A stretch of 64,000 bases of DNA from Actinomycetes bacterium (GTDB lineage: Bacteria; Actinomycetota; Acidimicrobiia; Acidimicrobiales; Ilumatobacteraceae), in the NCBI GenBank assembly GCA_029782355.1, contig JAKOUY010000011.1, positions 456,414 through 520,413 on the forward strand, in the 5' to 3' direction. The position numbers and the translations under genes were made by a program. Below the pieces are notes generated by a model, which searched no databases, was not told the DNA's origin, and worked only from the letters and a program-made list of their open reading frames with translations. Below are positions 28,241 to 37,406 of the stretch, one piece after another. Position 1 is the stretch's first letter; every line of letters starts with the position of its first letter.

Positions 28241-29460
28241 CCCCGTGGCCGGGCAGCCCGCACCACGCCCGCTGGCTGCGCCTGCACGGGCAGCACCTGC
28301 TCCACTTCGGCCGCCGCTCCGCCGACACCGGGACCGAGGGCGGGGCGGCCTGGCTCGACGAGCGCGGTGAGCCCGATCGCACCCAGCGGATCCACACCTA
28401 CATCACCGGGCGAACCGTCCACGTCTATGCGCTCGGGGCGCTGTTGGGCGTGCCCGGATGCGCGCCGATCGCCGAGGCCGCCCTGCGCGGCCTGACCGGC
28501 CGGCTGCGCGACACGATCCATGGCGGGTGGTTCTCGTCCATCGGCGACGACGGGCCCGAGCCGGGCAAGTCGTGCTACGCCCACAGCTTCGTCGTCCTCG
28601 CCGGCGCCAGCGGGGCCCAGGCCGGGCTGCCCGGCGCCGAGGCACTGCTCGACGACGCCCTGGCCGTGTTCCTCGAGCGGTTCTGGGACGACGCGGCCGG
28701 GATGTGCGTCGACACCTGGGACACCGGCTTTCGCCGGCTCGACCCGTACCGGGGCATCAACGCCAACATGCACGCCGTCGAGGCGATGCTGTCGGTGGCC
28801 AGCCTGCGCGGCGAAGAAGCCTGGCTGCGACGCGCCGAATCCGTCAGCCGCTTCGTGGTCCGCGCCGCGGCCGGCAACCAGTGGCGCATCCCCGAGCACT
28901 ACACGTCCGACTGGCGAGCGGACCTGGCCTACAACCGGGATGAGCCGGCCCATCAGTTCAAGCCCTACGGGTCGACGGTCGGGCACTCCCTGGAGTGGTC
29001 GCGCCTGCTGCTCCATCTGGCGGCGGCGCTGGGCGACGACGGCGGCCGGGCTGAGCTGGTCGACGGCGCGATCCACCTGTTCGACCAGGCAGTGGCCGAC
29101 GGCTGGGCACCCGACGGGGAGCCGGGCTTCGTGTACACCGTCGACTGGGACGCCCGCCCGGTGGTGGCCGACCGGCTGCACTGGGTCCTCGCCGAGGGAA
29201 TCAATGCCGCCGCCTGCCTGTATCGCCAAACCGGCGAGGAGCGCTACGCGACGGCCTACCGGCAGTGGTGGGACCACGCCGCGACGTTCCACCTCGACCA
29301 CGTCCACGGCTCGTGGATCCATCAACTCGACGCCCACAACCGCCCGGCGGCGTCGGTGTGGGCCGGCAAGCCCGACCTCTACCACGCCTTCCAGACCACG
29401 CTGGTCCCGCTGCTGCCGCTGTACCCGATGATGGCCGCAGCCCTCGCCGACGGCCCGTAA
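28237..29460 (+). CDS. Aldose-ketose isomerase of the AGE superfamily, YihS clade
   Basis: A 407-residue (alpha/alpha)6-barrel enzyme. Long stretches resemble E. coli YihS (sulfoquinovose/mannose isomerase): ITGRTVHVYALG with the conserved arginine (Arg59), YRGINANMHAVEAML, PEHYTSDW with a catalytic histidine, PDGEPGFVYTVDWDARPVV, and GKPDLYH with His383. The two glutamines reported to contact the sulfonate in YihS (362 and 379, from memory) correspond to His and Pro here. A non-sulfonated aldose such as mannose or a relative is therefore more likely. It is the last gene of the operon and ends 65 bp before a large palindrome. Confidence 0.82.
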   Translation: MTPWPGSPHHARWLRLHGQHLLHFGRRSADTGTEGGAAWLDERGEPDRTQRIHTYITGRTVHVYALGALLGVPGCAPIAEAALRGLTGRLRDTIHGGWFSSIGDDGPEPGKSCYAHSFVVLAGASGAQAGLPGAEALLDDALAVFLERFWDDAAGMCVDTWDTGFRRLDPYRGINANMHAVEAMLSVASLRGEEAWLRRAESVSRFVVRAAAGNQWRIPEHYTSDWRADLAYNRDEPAHQFKPYGSTVGHSLEWSRLLLHLAAALGDDGGRAELVDGAIHLFDQAVADGWAPDGEPGFVYTVDWDARPVVADRLHWVLAEGINAAACLYRQTGEERYATAYRQWWDHAATFHLDHVHGSWIHQLDAHNRPAASVWAGKPDLYHAFQTTLVPLLPLYPMMAAALADGP

Positions 29461-29524
29461 CCCCTTCCCCACCGCCCCACCGCCCGCACCGCCCAACCCC
29501 GCCCCCACCGGCCAACCCCCAGGT

Positions 29525-29563
29525 GGTCAGCGTTTCCGGGCCCGGGGCCCGGAAACGCTGACC
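29525..29563. terminator. 39-bp perfect palindrome between convergent genes
   Basis: The 19 bases at 29525-29543 are the exact reverse complement of 29545-29563, with a single central base. It lies in the 179-bp gap between the convergent isomerase and coaE genes, which otherwise holds no gene. There is no T-run, but a stem of this strength can terminate transcription in both directions in high-GC bacteria. Confidence 0.75.
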
Positions 29564-29639
29564 AGTTCGTCGGGGAGACCGGCGTGGCCCCCCGAGCCGG
29601 GCTGCCCCGTCCCGGGGTCGGCCTCGGCCACGCCGCCGG

Positions 29640-30281
29640 TCACCGGTCGGCGGCGCGCTCGGGGGCGTAGACGAAGTCCGCCGGGAGCTGCGGGAGGGCA
29701 CGCAACGTGTCCCACAGCTGGTCGACCTGGGGGTCGAGCTCGCCCGGAGGTCCGCTGTTGTCGATCACCCAGGTCGCCGTCGCCAGCCGCTGGTCGCGGG
29801 AGGCCTGGCGGGCGATGCGCGCCCGGGAGTCGGCCTCGTCGAAGCCGCGGCCGTGGACCAGTCGCTCGACTTGCACCTCGACGGGCACGTCGACCACGAC
29901 GATGCCCTGCAGGCCGGAACGGGGTCGCTCCGTGAGCAGCGGGATGTCCAGCACGACGACGTGATCGGTGGGCACCTGCTCGGTCACCAGACGGACCATC
30001 TCCCGCCCGACGGCCGGATGGACGATGGCGTTGAGGTCCGCCAGGGCCGCCTGATCGGTGAAGACGATGTCGGCCACGGCCTGGCGGTCGAGCGAGCCGT
30101 CGGCGCGCACCACCGCCGAACCGAAGCGCTCGGCGAGCTGGGCGACGACCGGCGAGCCGGGTTGCTGGACGCTGCGGGTCACCTGATCGGCGTCGATGAC
30201 GACGGCGCCGTGGCCGGCCAGCAGGGCGCTGACCGTGGACTTTCCCGAACCGATGCCCCCGGTGAGGCCGACCAGGATCAT
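29640..30281 (-). CDS. coaE: Dephospho-CoA kinase
   Basis: Last enzyme of coenzyme A synthesis, phosphorylating the 3'-OH of dephospho-CoA. The 213-residue product starts at the ATG at 30281, chosen because it begins directly with MILVGLTGGIGSGKST, where the Walker A lies at residues 8-16. DADQVTRSVQQPG and VLDIPLLTE are also typical. A C-terminal GrpB-like fusion, found in some actinobacterial CoaE proteins, is absent. It is 28 bp downstream of rpsA. Confidence 0.95.
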   Translation of the reverse strand: MILVGLTGGIGSGKSTVSALLAGHGAVVIDADQVTRSVQQPGSPVVAQLAERFGSAVVRADGSLDRQAVADIVFTDQAALADLNAIVHPAVGREMVRLVTEQVPTDHVVVLDIPLLTERPRSGLQGIVVVDVPVEVQVERLVHGRGFDEADSRARIARQASRDQRLATATWVIDNSGPPGELDPQVDQLWDTLRALPQLPADFVYAPERAADR

Positions 30282-30309
30282 GTGGCGATGGCCGTCGCGG
30301 GTGCCGCGC

Positions 30310-31587
<1,278 letters not shown>

Positions 31588-31683
31588 CGGGCTCGGCGAG
31601 GCGGCGGTAAGTGAATCGGACAAGGGATGGATCGCTTTCGGGACGGAGAGTCGTGCTGGGCCCGGCGGATTCCGGACCGGACA

Positions 31684-31689
31684 ACGATA
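31684..31689 (-). promoter_or_regulatory. Candidate -10 box of rpsA
   Basis: TATCGT on the minus strand lies about 97 nt before the rpsA ATG, in the gap after the methyltransferase gene. No convincing -35 is seen. If used, the message would have a leader of roughly 90 nt, unlike the many leaderless genes here. Confidence 0.35.
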
Positions 31690-31741
31690 CCAGGCGCTCC
31701 GAATCAGCGCCCCGGGCGCGAACGGATGATTCGCCCGGCGT

Positions 31742-32452
31742 TCACCCGGCCCGGCGGGCGACGACGAGGAACTCGGGCGACTCGGTGGTCGGCGGGTCGT
31801 CGCCGTACCGGCCGGGCTCGACGCTGCTGATCGACTCGACGTCCAGGCCGGCCGCCGCGCACGCCAAGCGCAGCTCGCGTGGGGTGTAGCACCCGGTCCA
31901 CAGGTCGACCTCGGCCGGGCGGCCGACTTCGTCACGGACCTCGGTGCGCTCGTGGCTGACCCCGGTGGCCGCGTCGAAGTCGGCCTGGTCGTGGTACTTC
32001 ACGGCGAAGTAGGCGTTGAACGCGCTGAGTGCGACCCGTCCTCCGGGACGCAACGCCCGGGCGATCCCGGCCAGCACGTCGGCGTCCTCGCCGGTCGCCG
32101 TCATCAGTCCGAACGCGCCCTGGCACAGGCAGACGGCGGCGTCGAACTCGGCGACGAACGGCAGCGCCCGGGCGTCGAGGCGGGAGAAGGTCGCCCCGGA
32201 CGGAGCGCCCGCGATGGCCAGCTCGACGAACCGCCGGCTGATGTCGACGCCGTGGACGAGCAGGCCGCGGCGGGCCAGCTCGTGGGCGTGGCGGCCCGGT
32301 CCGCAGCCGACGTCGAGGATCCGCTGGCCGCCGACCAGGCCCAGACGCCCCATCAACCAGTCGACCTCCTGCACCGTTCCCTTGGTGAACGAGTAGCGCA
32401 GGTACGCCGACCCGAGGTGGTCGGCGATCGGCTCGAACCAGTGCCCGGTCAT
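31742..32452 (-). CDS. SAM-dependent methyltransferase, class I
   Basis: A 236-residue methyltransferase. Motif I reads RILDVGCGPGRHAHELARRG near residues 44-63, with the acidic end of strand two in VHGVDISRRFVELA. LRPGGRVALSAFN corresponds to the post-III region. The ATG overlaps the polA stop as ATGA. The substrate is unknown; its constant pairing with polA and rpsA cannot be judged from one genome. Confidence 0.85.
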   Translation of the reverse strand: MTGHWFEPIADHLGSAYLRYSFTKGTVQEVDWLMGRLGLVGGQRILDVGCGPGRHAHELARRGLLVHGVDISRRFVELAIAGAPSGATFSRLDARALPFVAEFDAAVCLCQGAFGLMTATGEDADVLAGIARALRPGGRVALSAFNAYFAVKYHDQADFDAATGVSHERTEVRDEVGRPAEVDLWTGCYTPRELRLACAAAGLDVESISSVEPGRYGDDPPTTESPEFLVVARRAG

Positions 32453-35103
32453 CCCTTGGCGTCGGCCCACGAGGTGCCCCAGGCGACGTTGACCTCCAGG
32501 GGCACGTCCAGGGCGGCGGCACCGCGCATCAGCTCGACCACGACCGGACCGACCGTGTCGCGCTCGGCCTCGGGGACCTCGACCAGCACCTCGTCGTGCA
32601 CCTGCAGGATCAGCCGGCTGGCCACCCCCATGCGGGTCAGCTCGTGGTCGATGCGCACCAGGGCGACCTTGAAGATGTCGGCGGCCAGCCCCTGGATGCC
32701 GGCGTTCATCGCCTGGCGTTCGCCGGCCTGGCGGACCCGGAAGTTGCTGTTGGACAGCTCCGGGATCGGCCGGCGACGCCCGAACAGGGTCTCGGTGTAG
32801 CCGCGCATCCGGGCCTCCACCACCGTGCGCTCCATGTACGCCTTGACGTTGGGGAAGGCGTCGAAGTAGGCGCCGAGGATCACCGCGGCGTCCTCCGTGG
32901 CGATGCCCAGCCGCTGACCGAGCCCGTAGGACTCCATGCCGTAGGCCAGCCCGTAGCTGACCATCTTGGCCTTGGATCGCTGGTCGACCGTGACCGCGCC
33001 GGGGTCGACCCCGAAGACCCGCGCCGCGGTGGCGTTGTGGATGTCCCGCCCCGACGTGAAGGCCTCGATCAGCCCCGGATCGTGCGCCAGGTGGGCGATG
33101 CAGCGCAGCTCGATCTGGTTGTAGTCGGCCACCAGCAGGACGTGGCCGGGGGCCGGTACGAAGGCCGTGCGGAACTGGCGACCCTCCTCGCTGCGCACCG
33201 GGATGTTGTGCAGGTTCGGTTGGTCGCTGGACAGCCGTCCGGTCCGAGCAACGGTCTGGTTGAACGTGGCGTGGATCCGTCCGTCGGCGGCCACCTCGGC
33301 CAGCAGCCCGGTGCCGTAGGTGCTGCGCAGCTTCTCGACCTCGCGGAAGCGCAGCAACGGCTCGATGAACTCCGGCCACTCGTCACGCAGCTTCTCCAGC
33401 GTGGCGGCGTCGGTGGAGAACCCGGTCTTGGTCTTCTTCTGCGGGGAGAGACCGCGCTGGGTGTAGAGGATCTCGCGCAGCTGGACCGGCGAGTTGGTGT
33501 TGAACGGACGACCGACCACGCGCTGCAGCTCGGCGTTGAGCTGTTCGACCTCGGCGGTCAGGTACTCGTTGAGCCGGCGCAGTTCGGCGACGTCGACGGC
33601 GATCCCGGCGTGCTCCATCCGCGCCAGCACGCCGACCAGTGGGTTCTCGATGTCGGCGTACAGCTGGCGCATGCCCTGGTGCTCGAGGGCCTGCTCCAGG
33701 GCGTCCGACAGCGCCCACACCGCCAGGGCGTGGCGGGCCGCCTGGCGCGGCGCGTCCTGGTCGCCGGAGAAGTCGAGCTGGCCGGCCTCGGCCGCCGAAC
33801 CCGCCGGCACGGTGTACTCCGTGTACGTCTCGACCAGCACGGGCAGGGTGTAGCGGGTTTCCGCCGGGTCAATCAGGTAGGCGGCGATGGCGGTGTCCAG
33901 GCGCAGACCACCGAGGTCCCGCCCGGTGCGCAGCAGGGCGCGCATCAGCGCCTTGGCGTCGTGGGCGCGCACCGCCGGGTGCGCCGCCAGCGCATCGAGC
34001 ACGGCAGGGTCGTCGAGCAGTCCGGGCGGGATCCACAGCACGTCGGCCGTCGCCGGATCTCGCACGACGGCCAGACCGGCGAGCGCCGAGCGACCGGGTG
34101 TCCCCTCCCACGCCGGCTCGAGGTCGAGCACCGCCGCGGCACGGATCGCCGTCACTGCCGCCTCGACGCCCTCGGCGACGGTGACCTCGGCCTCCAGCAC
34201 GGTGGCCTGCGCCGCGGCCAGGGGGGCGGCGCCCATCACCGTCAGCGCCTCGCCCAGGCGCTCCCGCAGCGACTTGAACTCCAGGAAGTCGAACAGCCGC
34301 TTGACCTCGGCGTCGTCGGGGTGGATGCCGAGGTCGGCGAGGTCGACCTCGACGGGGGCGTCACGGCGCAGGACCATCAGCTCCCAGTTGGTCCTGGCCT
34401 GCTGCTCGTGCTCGGCCAGGCTGGCCCGCAACTTGGGGGTCTGGGCGTCGACGTTGGCGAAGATGCCGTCGAGACCGCCGTAGGTGGTGATCAACTTGGC
34501 CGCGGTCTTCTCCCCCACCCCGGGGATGCCGGGCAGGTTGTCACTGGGGTCTCCTCGCAGCGCGGCGTACTGCGGGTACAGCGCCGGGGTCACCCCGGTG
34601 CGCTCCAGGATCCCGGCCTCGTCGTACAGGGCGTAGTCGCTGACGCCGCGCCGGTTGTAGAGCACCTGGACGTGCGGATCCTCGACCAGCTGGTAGGCGT
34701 CGCGGTCGCCGGTCACGATGATCACGTCGTGCCCCTCGCCCTTGGCCCGCTCGGCCACGGTGGCGATGAGGTCGTCGGCCTCCCAGCCGGCCAGGTCGAC
34801 GACGCTCACGTGGAGCACGTCGAGCACCTCGCGGACCAGGCCCATCTGCTGGCGGAGGATGTCGGGGGCCGCCTCGCGCTGGGCCTTGTAGTGGGCGTGG
34901 GCCTGGTGGCGGAAGGTCGGTTCGGGGCGGTCGAAGGCCACCAGCACCCCGTCGGGCCGGTGGTCCTTCACCAGGTTGATAAACATCGAGGTGAACCCGA
35001 ACACGGCGTTGGTCACCTGGCCGCTGGCCGTGGCCATGTCGGTGGGAAGGGCGAAGAACGCCCGGTAGGTCAGCGAGTTGCCGTCGAGCAGCAGCAGCTT
35101 CAC
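32449..35103 (-). CDS. polA: DNA polymerase I
   Basis: Repair and Okazaki-fragment polymerase, 884 residues. The N-terminal 5'-3' exonuclease begins KLLLLDGNSLTYRAFFALP and contains IIVTGDRDAYQLV. The middle domain has the proofreading fold, but its metal-binding acidic residues are not all kept (HDAKALM replaces the usual N-L-K-Y-D), as in other actinobacterial PolA proteins, so proofreading is probably absent. The polymerase motifs are intact: A in LLVADYNQIELR, B in RSKAKMVSYGLAYG and C in LILQVHDEVLVE. The GTG at 35103 overlaps the upstream regulator stop as GTGA. Confidence 0.96.
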   Translation of the reverse strand: MKLLLLDGNSLTYRAFFALPTDMATASGQVTNAVFGFTSMFINLVKDHRPDGVLVAFDRPEPTFRHQAHAHYKAQREAAPDILRQQMGLVREVLDVLHVSVVDLAGWEADDLIATVAERAKGEGHDVIIVTGDRDAYQLVEDPHVQVLYNRRGVSDYALYDEAGILERTGVTPALYPQYAALRGDPSDNLPGIPGVGEKTAAKLITTYGGLDGIFANVDAQTPKLRASLAEHEQQARTNWELMVLRRDAPVEVDLADLGIHPDDAEVKRLFDFLEFKSLRERLGEALTVMGAAPLAAAQATVLEAEVTVAEGVEAAVTAIRAAAVLDLEPAWEGTPGRSALAGLAVVRDPATADVLWIPPGLLDDPAVLDALAAHPAVRAHDAKALMRALLRTGRDLGGLRLDTAIAAYLIDPAETRYTLPVLVETYTEYTVPAGSAAEAGQLDFSGDQDAPRQAARHALAVWALSDALEQALEHQGMRQLYADIENPLVGVLARMEHAGIAVDVAELRRLNEYLTAEVEQLNAELQRVVGRPFNTNSPVQLREILYTQRGLSPQKKTKTGFSTDAATLEKLRDEWPEFIEPLLRFREVEKLRSTYGTGLLAEVAADGRIHATFNQTVARTGRLSSDQPNLHNIPVRSEEGRQFRTAFVPAPGHVLLVADYNQIELRCIAHLAHDPGLIEAFTSGRDIHNATAARVFGVDPGAVTVDQRSKAKMVSYGLAYGMESYGLGQRLGIATEDAAVILGAYFDAFPNVKAYMERTVVEARMRGYTETLFGRRRPIPELSNSNFRVRQAGERQAMNAGIQGLAADIFKVALVRIDHELTRMGVASRLILQVHDEVLVEVPEAERDTVGPVVVELMRGAAALDVPLEVNVAWGTSWADAKG

Positions 35104-35675
35104 GGGCGCAGCGAACCGTCGAGGATCCGGTCGGCCACTTCCCGCATCCGCGCCCGCTCGCTCATCGCCGTGCGCTGGATGAAGGTGAACGCATCGGACT
35201 CCTTCATGCCGCACTGGTCGATCAGCACGCCCTTGGCCCGGTCGATGATCTTGCGCGCCTCGAGCTGCTCGCCGAGCGAGTCGACCTCGCCGGAGAGCTG
35301 CTGCAGCTCACGGAACCGGCCGATGGCCACCTCCATGGCCGGGATCAGATCGCTCTTCTGGAACGGCTTGACCAGGTAGGCCAGGGCACCGGCGTCGCGG
35401 GCCTCCTCGACGACCTCGCGCTGGCTGAAGGCGGTGAGCATCAGCACCCCGCAGATCCGCTCGGCGCTGATCAGCCGGGCGGCCTCGATGCCGTCGAGGT
35501 GCGGCATCTTCACGTCGAGGATGGCCAGATCGGGGCGCAGGGCGCGGACCAGCTCGACGGCCTGGTCGCCCCGGCCGCACTCGCCGACGACCTCGTAGCC
35601 CTCCTCCTCGAGCGTCTCGCGCAGGTCCAGGCGGATGATGGCTTCGTCCTCGGCGATGACCACTCGAAGGCTCAC
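35100..35675 (-). CDS. pdtaR: ANTAR-domain response regulator (PdtaR type)
   Basis: A 191-residue two-domain regulator. The receiver domain has VVIAEDEAIIRLDLRE, the phospho-acceptor aspartate in LAILDVKMPHLDG, and the lysine in YLVKPFQKSD. A short coiled linker leads to an ANTAR RNA-binding domain (ARKIIDRAKGVLIDQCGM). In mycobacteria PdtaR acts with the kinase PdtaS by antitermination. No kinase gene is adjacent here. The GTG start has AAAGGA upstream and the gene is coupled to polA. Confidence 0.93.
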   Translation of the reverse strand: MSLRVVIAEDEAIIRLDLRETLEEEGYEVVGECGRGDQAVELVRALRPDLAILDVKMPHLDGIEAARLISAERICGVLMLTAFSQREVVEEARDAGALAYLVKPFQKSDLIPAMEVAIGRFRELQQLSGEVDSLGEQLEARKIIDRAKGVLIDQCGMKESDAFTFIQRTAMSERARMREVADRILDGSLRP

Positions 35676-35753
35676 GATGCGGCAGTCCTTTCGTCACCGG
35701 GAGCGACCCGGAACCTCCATTCAACCAGCCGCCGCGACCGATCCCGGCACCCG

Positions 35754-36056
35754 TCAGGCCGACGACCACCGGTCCAGCAGGGCGTCCTGGGTCCGTTCCA
35801 GCCCGGCGATCTGGGCGACGACGTGGGCCCGGTGGCGGGCCAGCGCGCCGTGGTGCTCGCCGGCCCGGCGAGCCTCGGGGGCCGTCGCCGGATCGTCGCT
35901 GACCAGGGCGCGCACGCCGAGGTCGTCGGCCTCCTCGGCCAGGTGGCGGAGCTGCTCGTCGACCACGGCCAACTCCTCACGCAGGGCCCGCAACCGAGCG
36001 GTGGCCCTGGTCAGCCGGCGCTCGAGCGCGCCACGCCCGGTGAACCGCTCGAACAT
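35754..36056 (-). CDS. Small coiled-coil protein of unknown function, directly after tRNA-Leu
   Basis: A 100-residue, Ala/Arg/Leu/Glu-rich protein that begins MFERFTGRGALERRLTRAT and is predicted to form a long helical hairpin (ALREELAVVDEQLRHLAEEA, then AQIAGLERTQDALLDRW). I do not recognise the family. The only in-frame ATG lies 1 nt beyond the discriminator base of the upstream tRNA, on the same strand, so there is no room for a ribosome site unless it lies in the tRNA. The message may be released by tRNA 3' processing. Confidence 0.6.
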   Translation of the reverse strand: MFERFTGRGALERRLTRATARLRALREELAVVDEQLRHLAEEADDLGVRALVSDDPATAPEARRAGEHHGALARHRAHVVAQIAGLERTQDALLDRWSSA

Positions 36057-36057
36057 G

Positions 36058-36140
36058 TGCCCGAGGTGGGACTCGAACCCACACGCCCTTGCGGACAACG
36101 GATTTTGAGTCCGTCGCGTCTGCCATTCCGCCACTCGGGC
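36058..36140 (-). tRNA. tRNA-Leu(CAA)
   Basis: The minus strand folds as a class II tRNA. The acceptor arms are GCCCGAG (36134-36140 side) and CTCGGGC, with discriminator A at 36058. The anticodon stem ACGGA/TCCGT encloses CTCAAAA, giving anticodon CAA (reads UUG). A long variable arm and the T-arm GTGGGTTCGAGTCCCAC are present, both expected for leucine. CCA is not encoded. Confidence 0.95.
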
Positions 36141-36155
36141 AAGTGACCGGCGAGG

Positions 36156-36161
36156 AGGTTA
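36156..36161 (-). promoter_or_regulatory. Candidate -10 box of tRNA-Leu
   Basis: TAACCT on the minus strand lies 15 nt before the 5' end of the mature tRNA. A weak ACTTAC can serve as -35 at 16 bp spacing. Confidence 0.4.
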
Positions 36162-36206
36162 GCGGCATTACCCGGAGGTAAGTCCCCGACCCGCTCCGGC
36201 CACGTC

Positions 36207-36212
36207 TAGCCT
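36207..36212 (+). promoter_or_regulatory. Candidate -10 box of the fab operon
   Basis: TAGCCT ends 9 nt before the fabD ATG. There is no ribosome site, so the transcript would have a leader of at most a few nucleotides. Confidence 0.4.
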
Positions 36213-36221
36213 CGTCGCATC

Positions 36222-37397
36222 ATGCTTGCCTTCACCTTCCCCGGTCAGGGGTCGCAACGCCCTGGCATGGGTCGGCCCTGGGTCGATCACGAGAGCTGGG
36301 AGTTGGTCGACGAGGCATCGGAGGTCGCCGAGCGGGATGTCGCCCGCCTGCTCCTCGACGCCGACGCCGACGAGCTGAAGGACACCCGCAACGCCCAGCT
36401 GACCACCTTCGTGAGCAGCCTGCTGGTGCTCGACGCCGCCGAGCGCCTGGGCATCGAGCCCAGCGTGTGCGCCGGGCACTCGCTCGGCGAGTACAGCGCC
36501 CTCACCGCCGCCGGGGCGCTGCGCTTCGACGAGGGCGTCCGCCTGGTGTGCGAGCGCGCCGCGGCGATGCACGATGCCGGGGCCGCCAATCCGGGAACGA
36601 TGGCGGCCGTGCTCGGCCTCGACGACGACGATGTCGACATCGCCTGCCGGCGGGCCGACAGCGACGTCTGGGTGGCCAACTTCAACGCCAGCGGCCAGGT
36701 GGTCATCGCCGGCTCCCCCGCCGGCGTGGCCGCAGCCGGGGTCGTGGCCAGGGAGCTGGGTGCCAAGAAGATCATGCCGCTGCCGGTCTCCGGGGCCTTC
36801 CACACCCCGTTCATGGCCTCGGCCCGCGACCGCCTGCGCGCCGCCATCGCCGACGCCAGCCCGCAGGACGCCGACACCCCGGTGGTGGCCAACGTCGACG
36901 GCAAGGCCCACGACCGCGGCGTCGAGTGGGCCAGCCTACTCTCCGCCCAGCTCACCAGCCCGGTCCGCTGGAAGCACAGCCTGCTGACCATGGCCGACCT
37001 CGGCGTGACCGGGTTCGCCGAGCTCGGCCCGGGGGGCGTGCTCACCGGCATGGCCAAGCGCACCGTCGACGGCGCCCGGACCATCAGCGTGGCCACGCCG
37101 GAGGATCTCGACAAGCTGGTCGAGTGGGTGGCCGCCGGCGCGCCGCGCGGCGCCGCCCAGTTCGAGGGCGAGCACCTCTTCGCCGTCGAGCGCCTGGCGG
37201 TCAGCCCGGCGGCCGGGGTGTTCACCCCCATCGGTGGGCTGCAGGAGGGCTGTCGGATCGAGGTCGGCCAGGTCCTCGGGCACGTCGGCGAGGTCGAGGT
37301 CCGCTCGGCGTTCGCCGGGCAGCTGCAGAGCTACATCGCCGTCGAGGGCGAACGCGTCACACCCCGCCAGCCCATCGCCTGGCTCCGAGCCGTCTAG
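36222..37397 (+). CDS. fabD: Malonyl-CoA:ACP transacylase with C-terminal lipoyl-like domain
   Basis: Loads malonyl groups onto acyl carrier protein for fatty acid synthesis. Residues 1-310 are a normal FabD: TFPGQGSQRPGMG, the nucleophile serine in AGHSLGEYSALTA, and the catalytic histidine in PVSGAFHTPFM. The protein is 391 residues, about 80 longer than usual. The extra part (about 330-391) has the strand pattern of a biotinyl/lipoyl barrel-sandwich domain (FTPIGGLQEGCRIEVGQVLG, then EVRSAFAGQLQSYIAVEGER) but lacks the lysine that would carry a cofactor. First gene of fabD-fabH-fabG-acpP-fabF. Confidence 0.93.
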   Translation: MLAFTFPGQGSQRPGMGRPWVDHESWELVDEASEVAERDVARLLLDADADELKDTRNAQLTTFVSSLLVLDAAERLGIEPSVCAGHSLGEYSALTAAGALRFDEGVRLVCERAAAMHDAGAANPGTMAAVLGLDDDDVDIACRRADSDVWVANFNASGQVVIAGSPAGVAAAGVVARELGAKKIMPLPVSGAFHTPFMASARDRLRAAIADASPQDADTPVVANVDGKAHDRGVEWASLLSAQLTSPVRWKHSLLTMADLGVTGFAELGPGGVLTGMAKRTVDGARTISVATPEDLDKLVEWVAAGAPRGAAQFEGEHLFAVERLAVSPAAGVFTPIGGLQEGCRIEVGQVLGHVGEVEVRSAFAGQLQSYIAVEGERVTPRQPIAWLRAV

Positions 37398-37406
37398 CGA
37401 GGTCCC

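Noticed and set aside
19788..29460. Sulfoquinovose (sulfo-EMP) degradation operon
   Set aside because: The YihS-clade isomerase and YihT/LacD-type aldolase suggest it, but the sulfonate-contact glutamines are replaced, the PfkB kinase is of the FruK/LacC branch, an FGGY kinase is extra, and no sulfolactaldehyde enzyme or sulfoquinovosidase is present.
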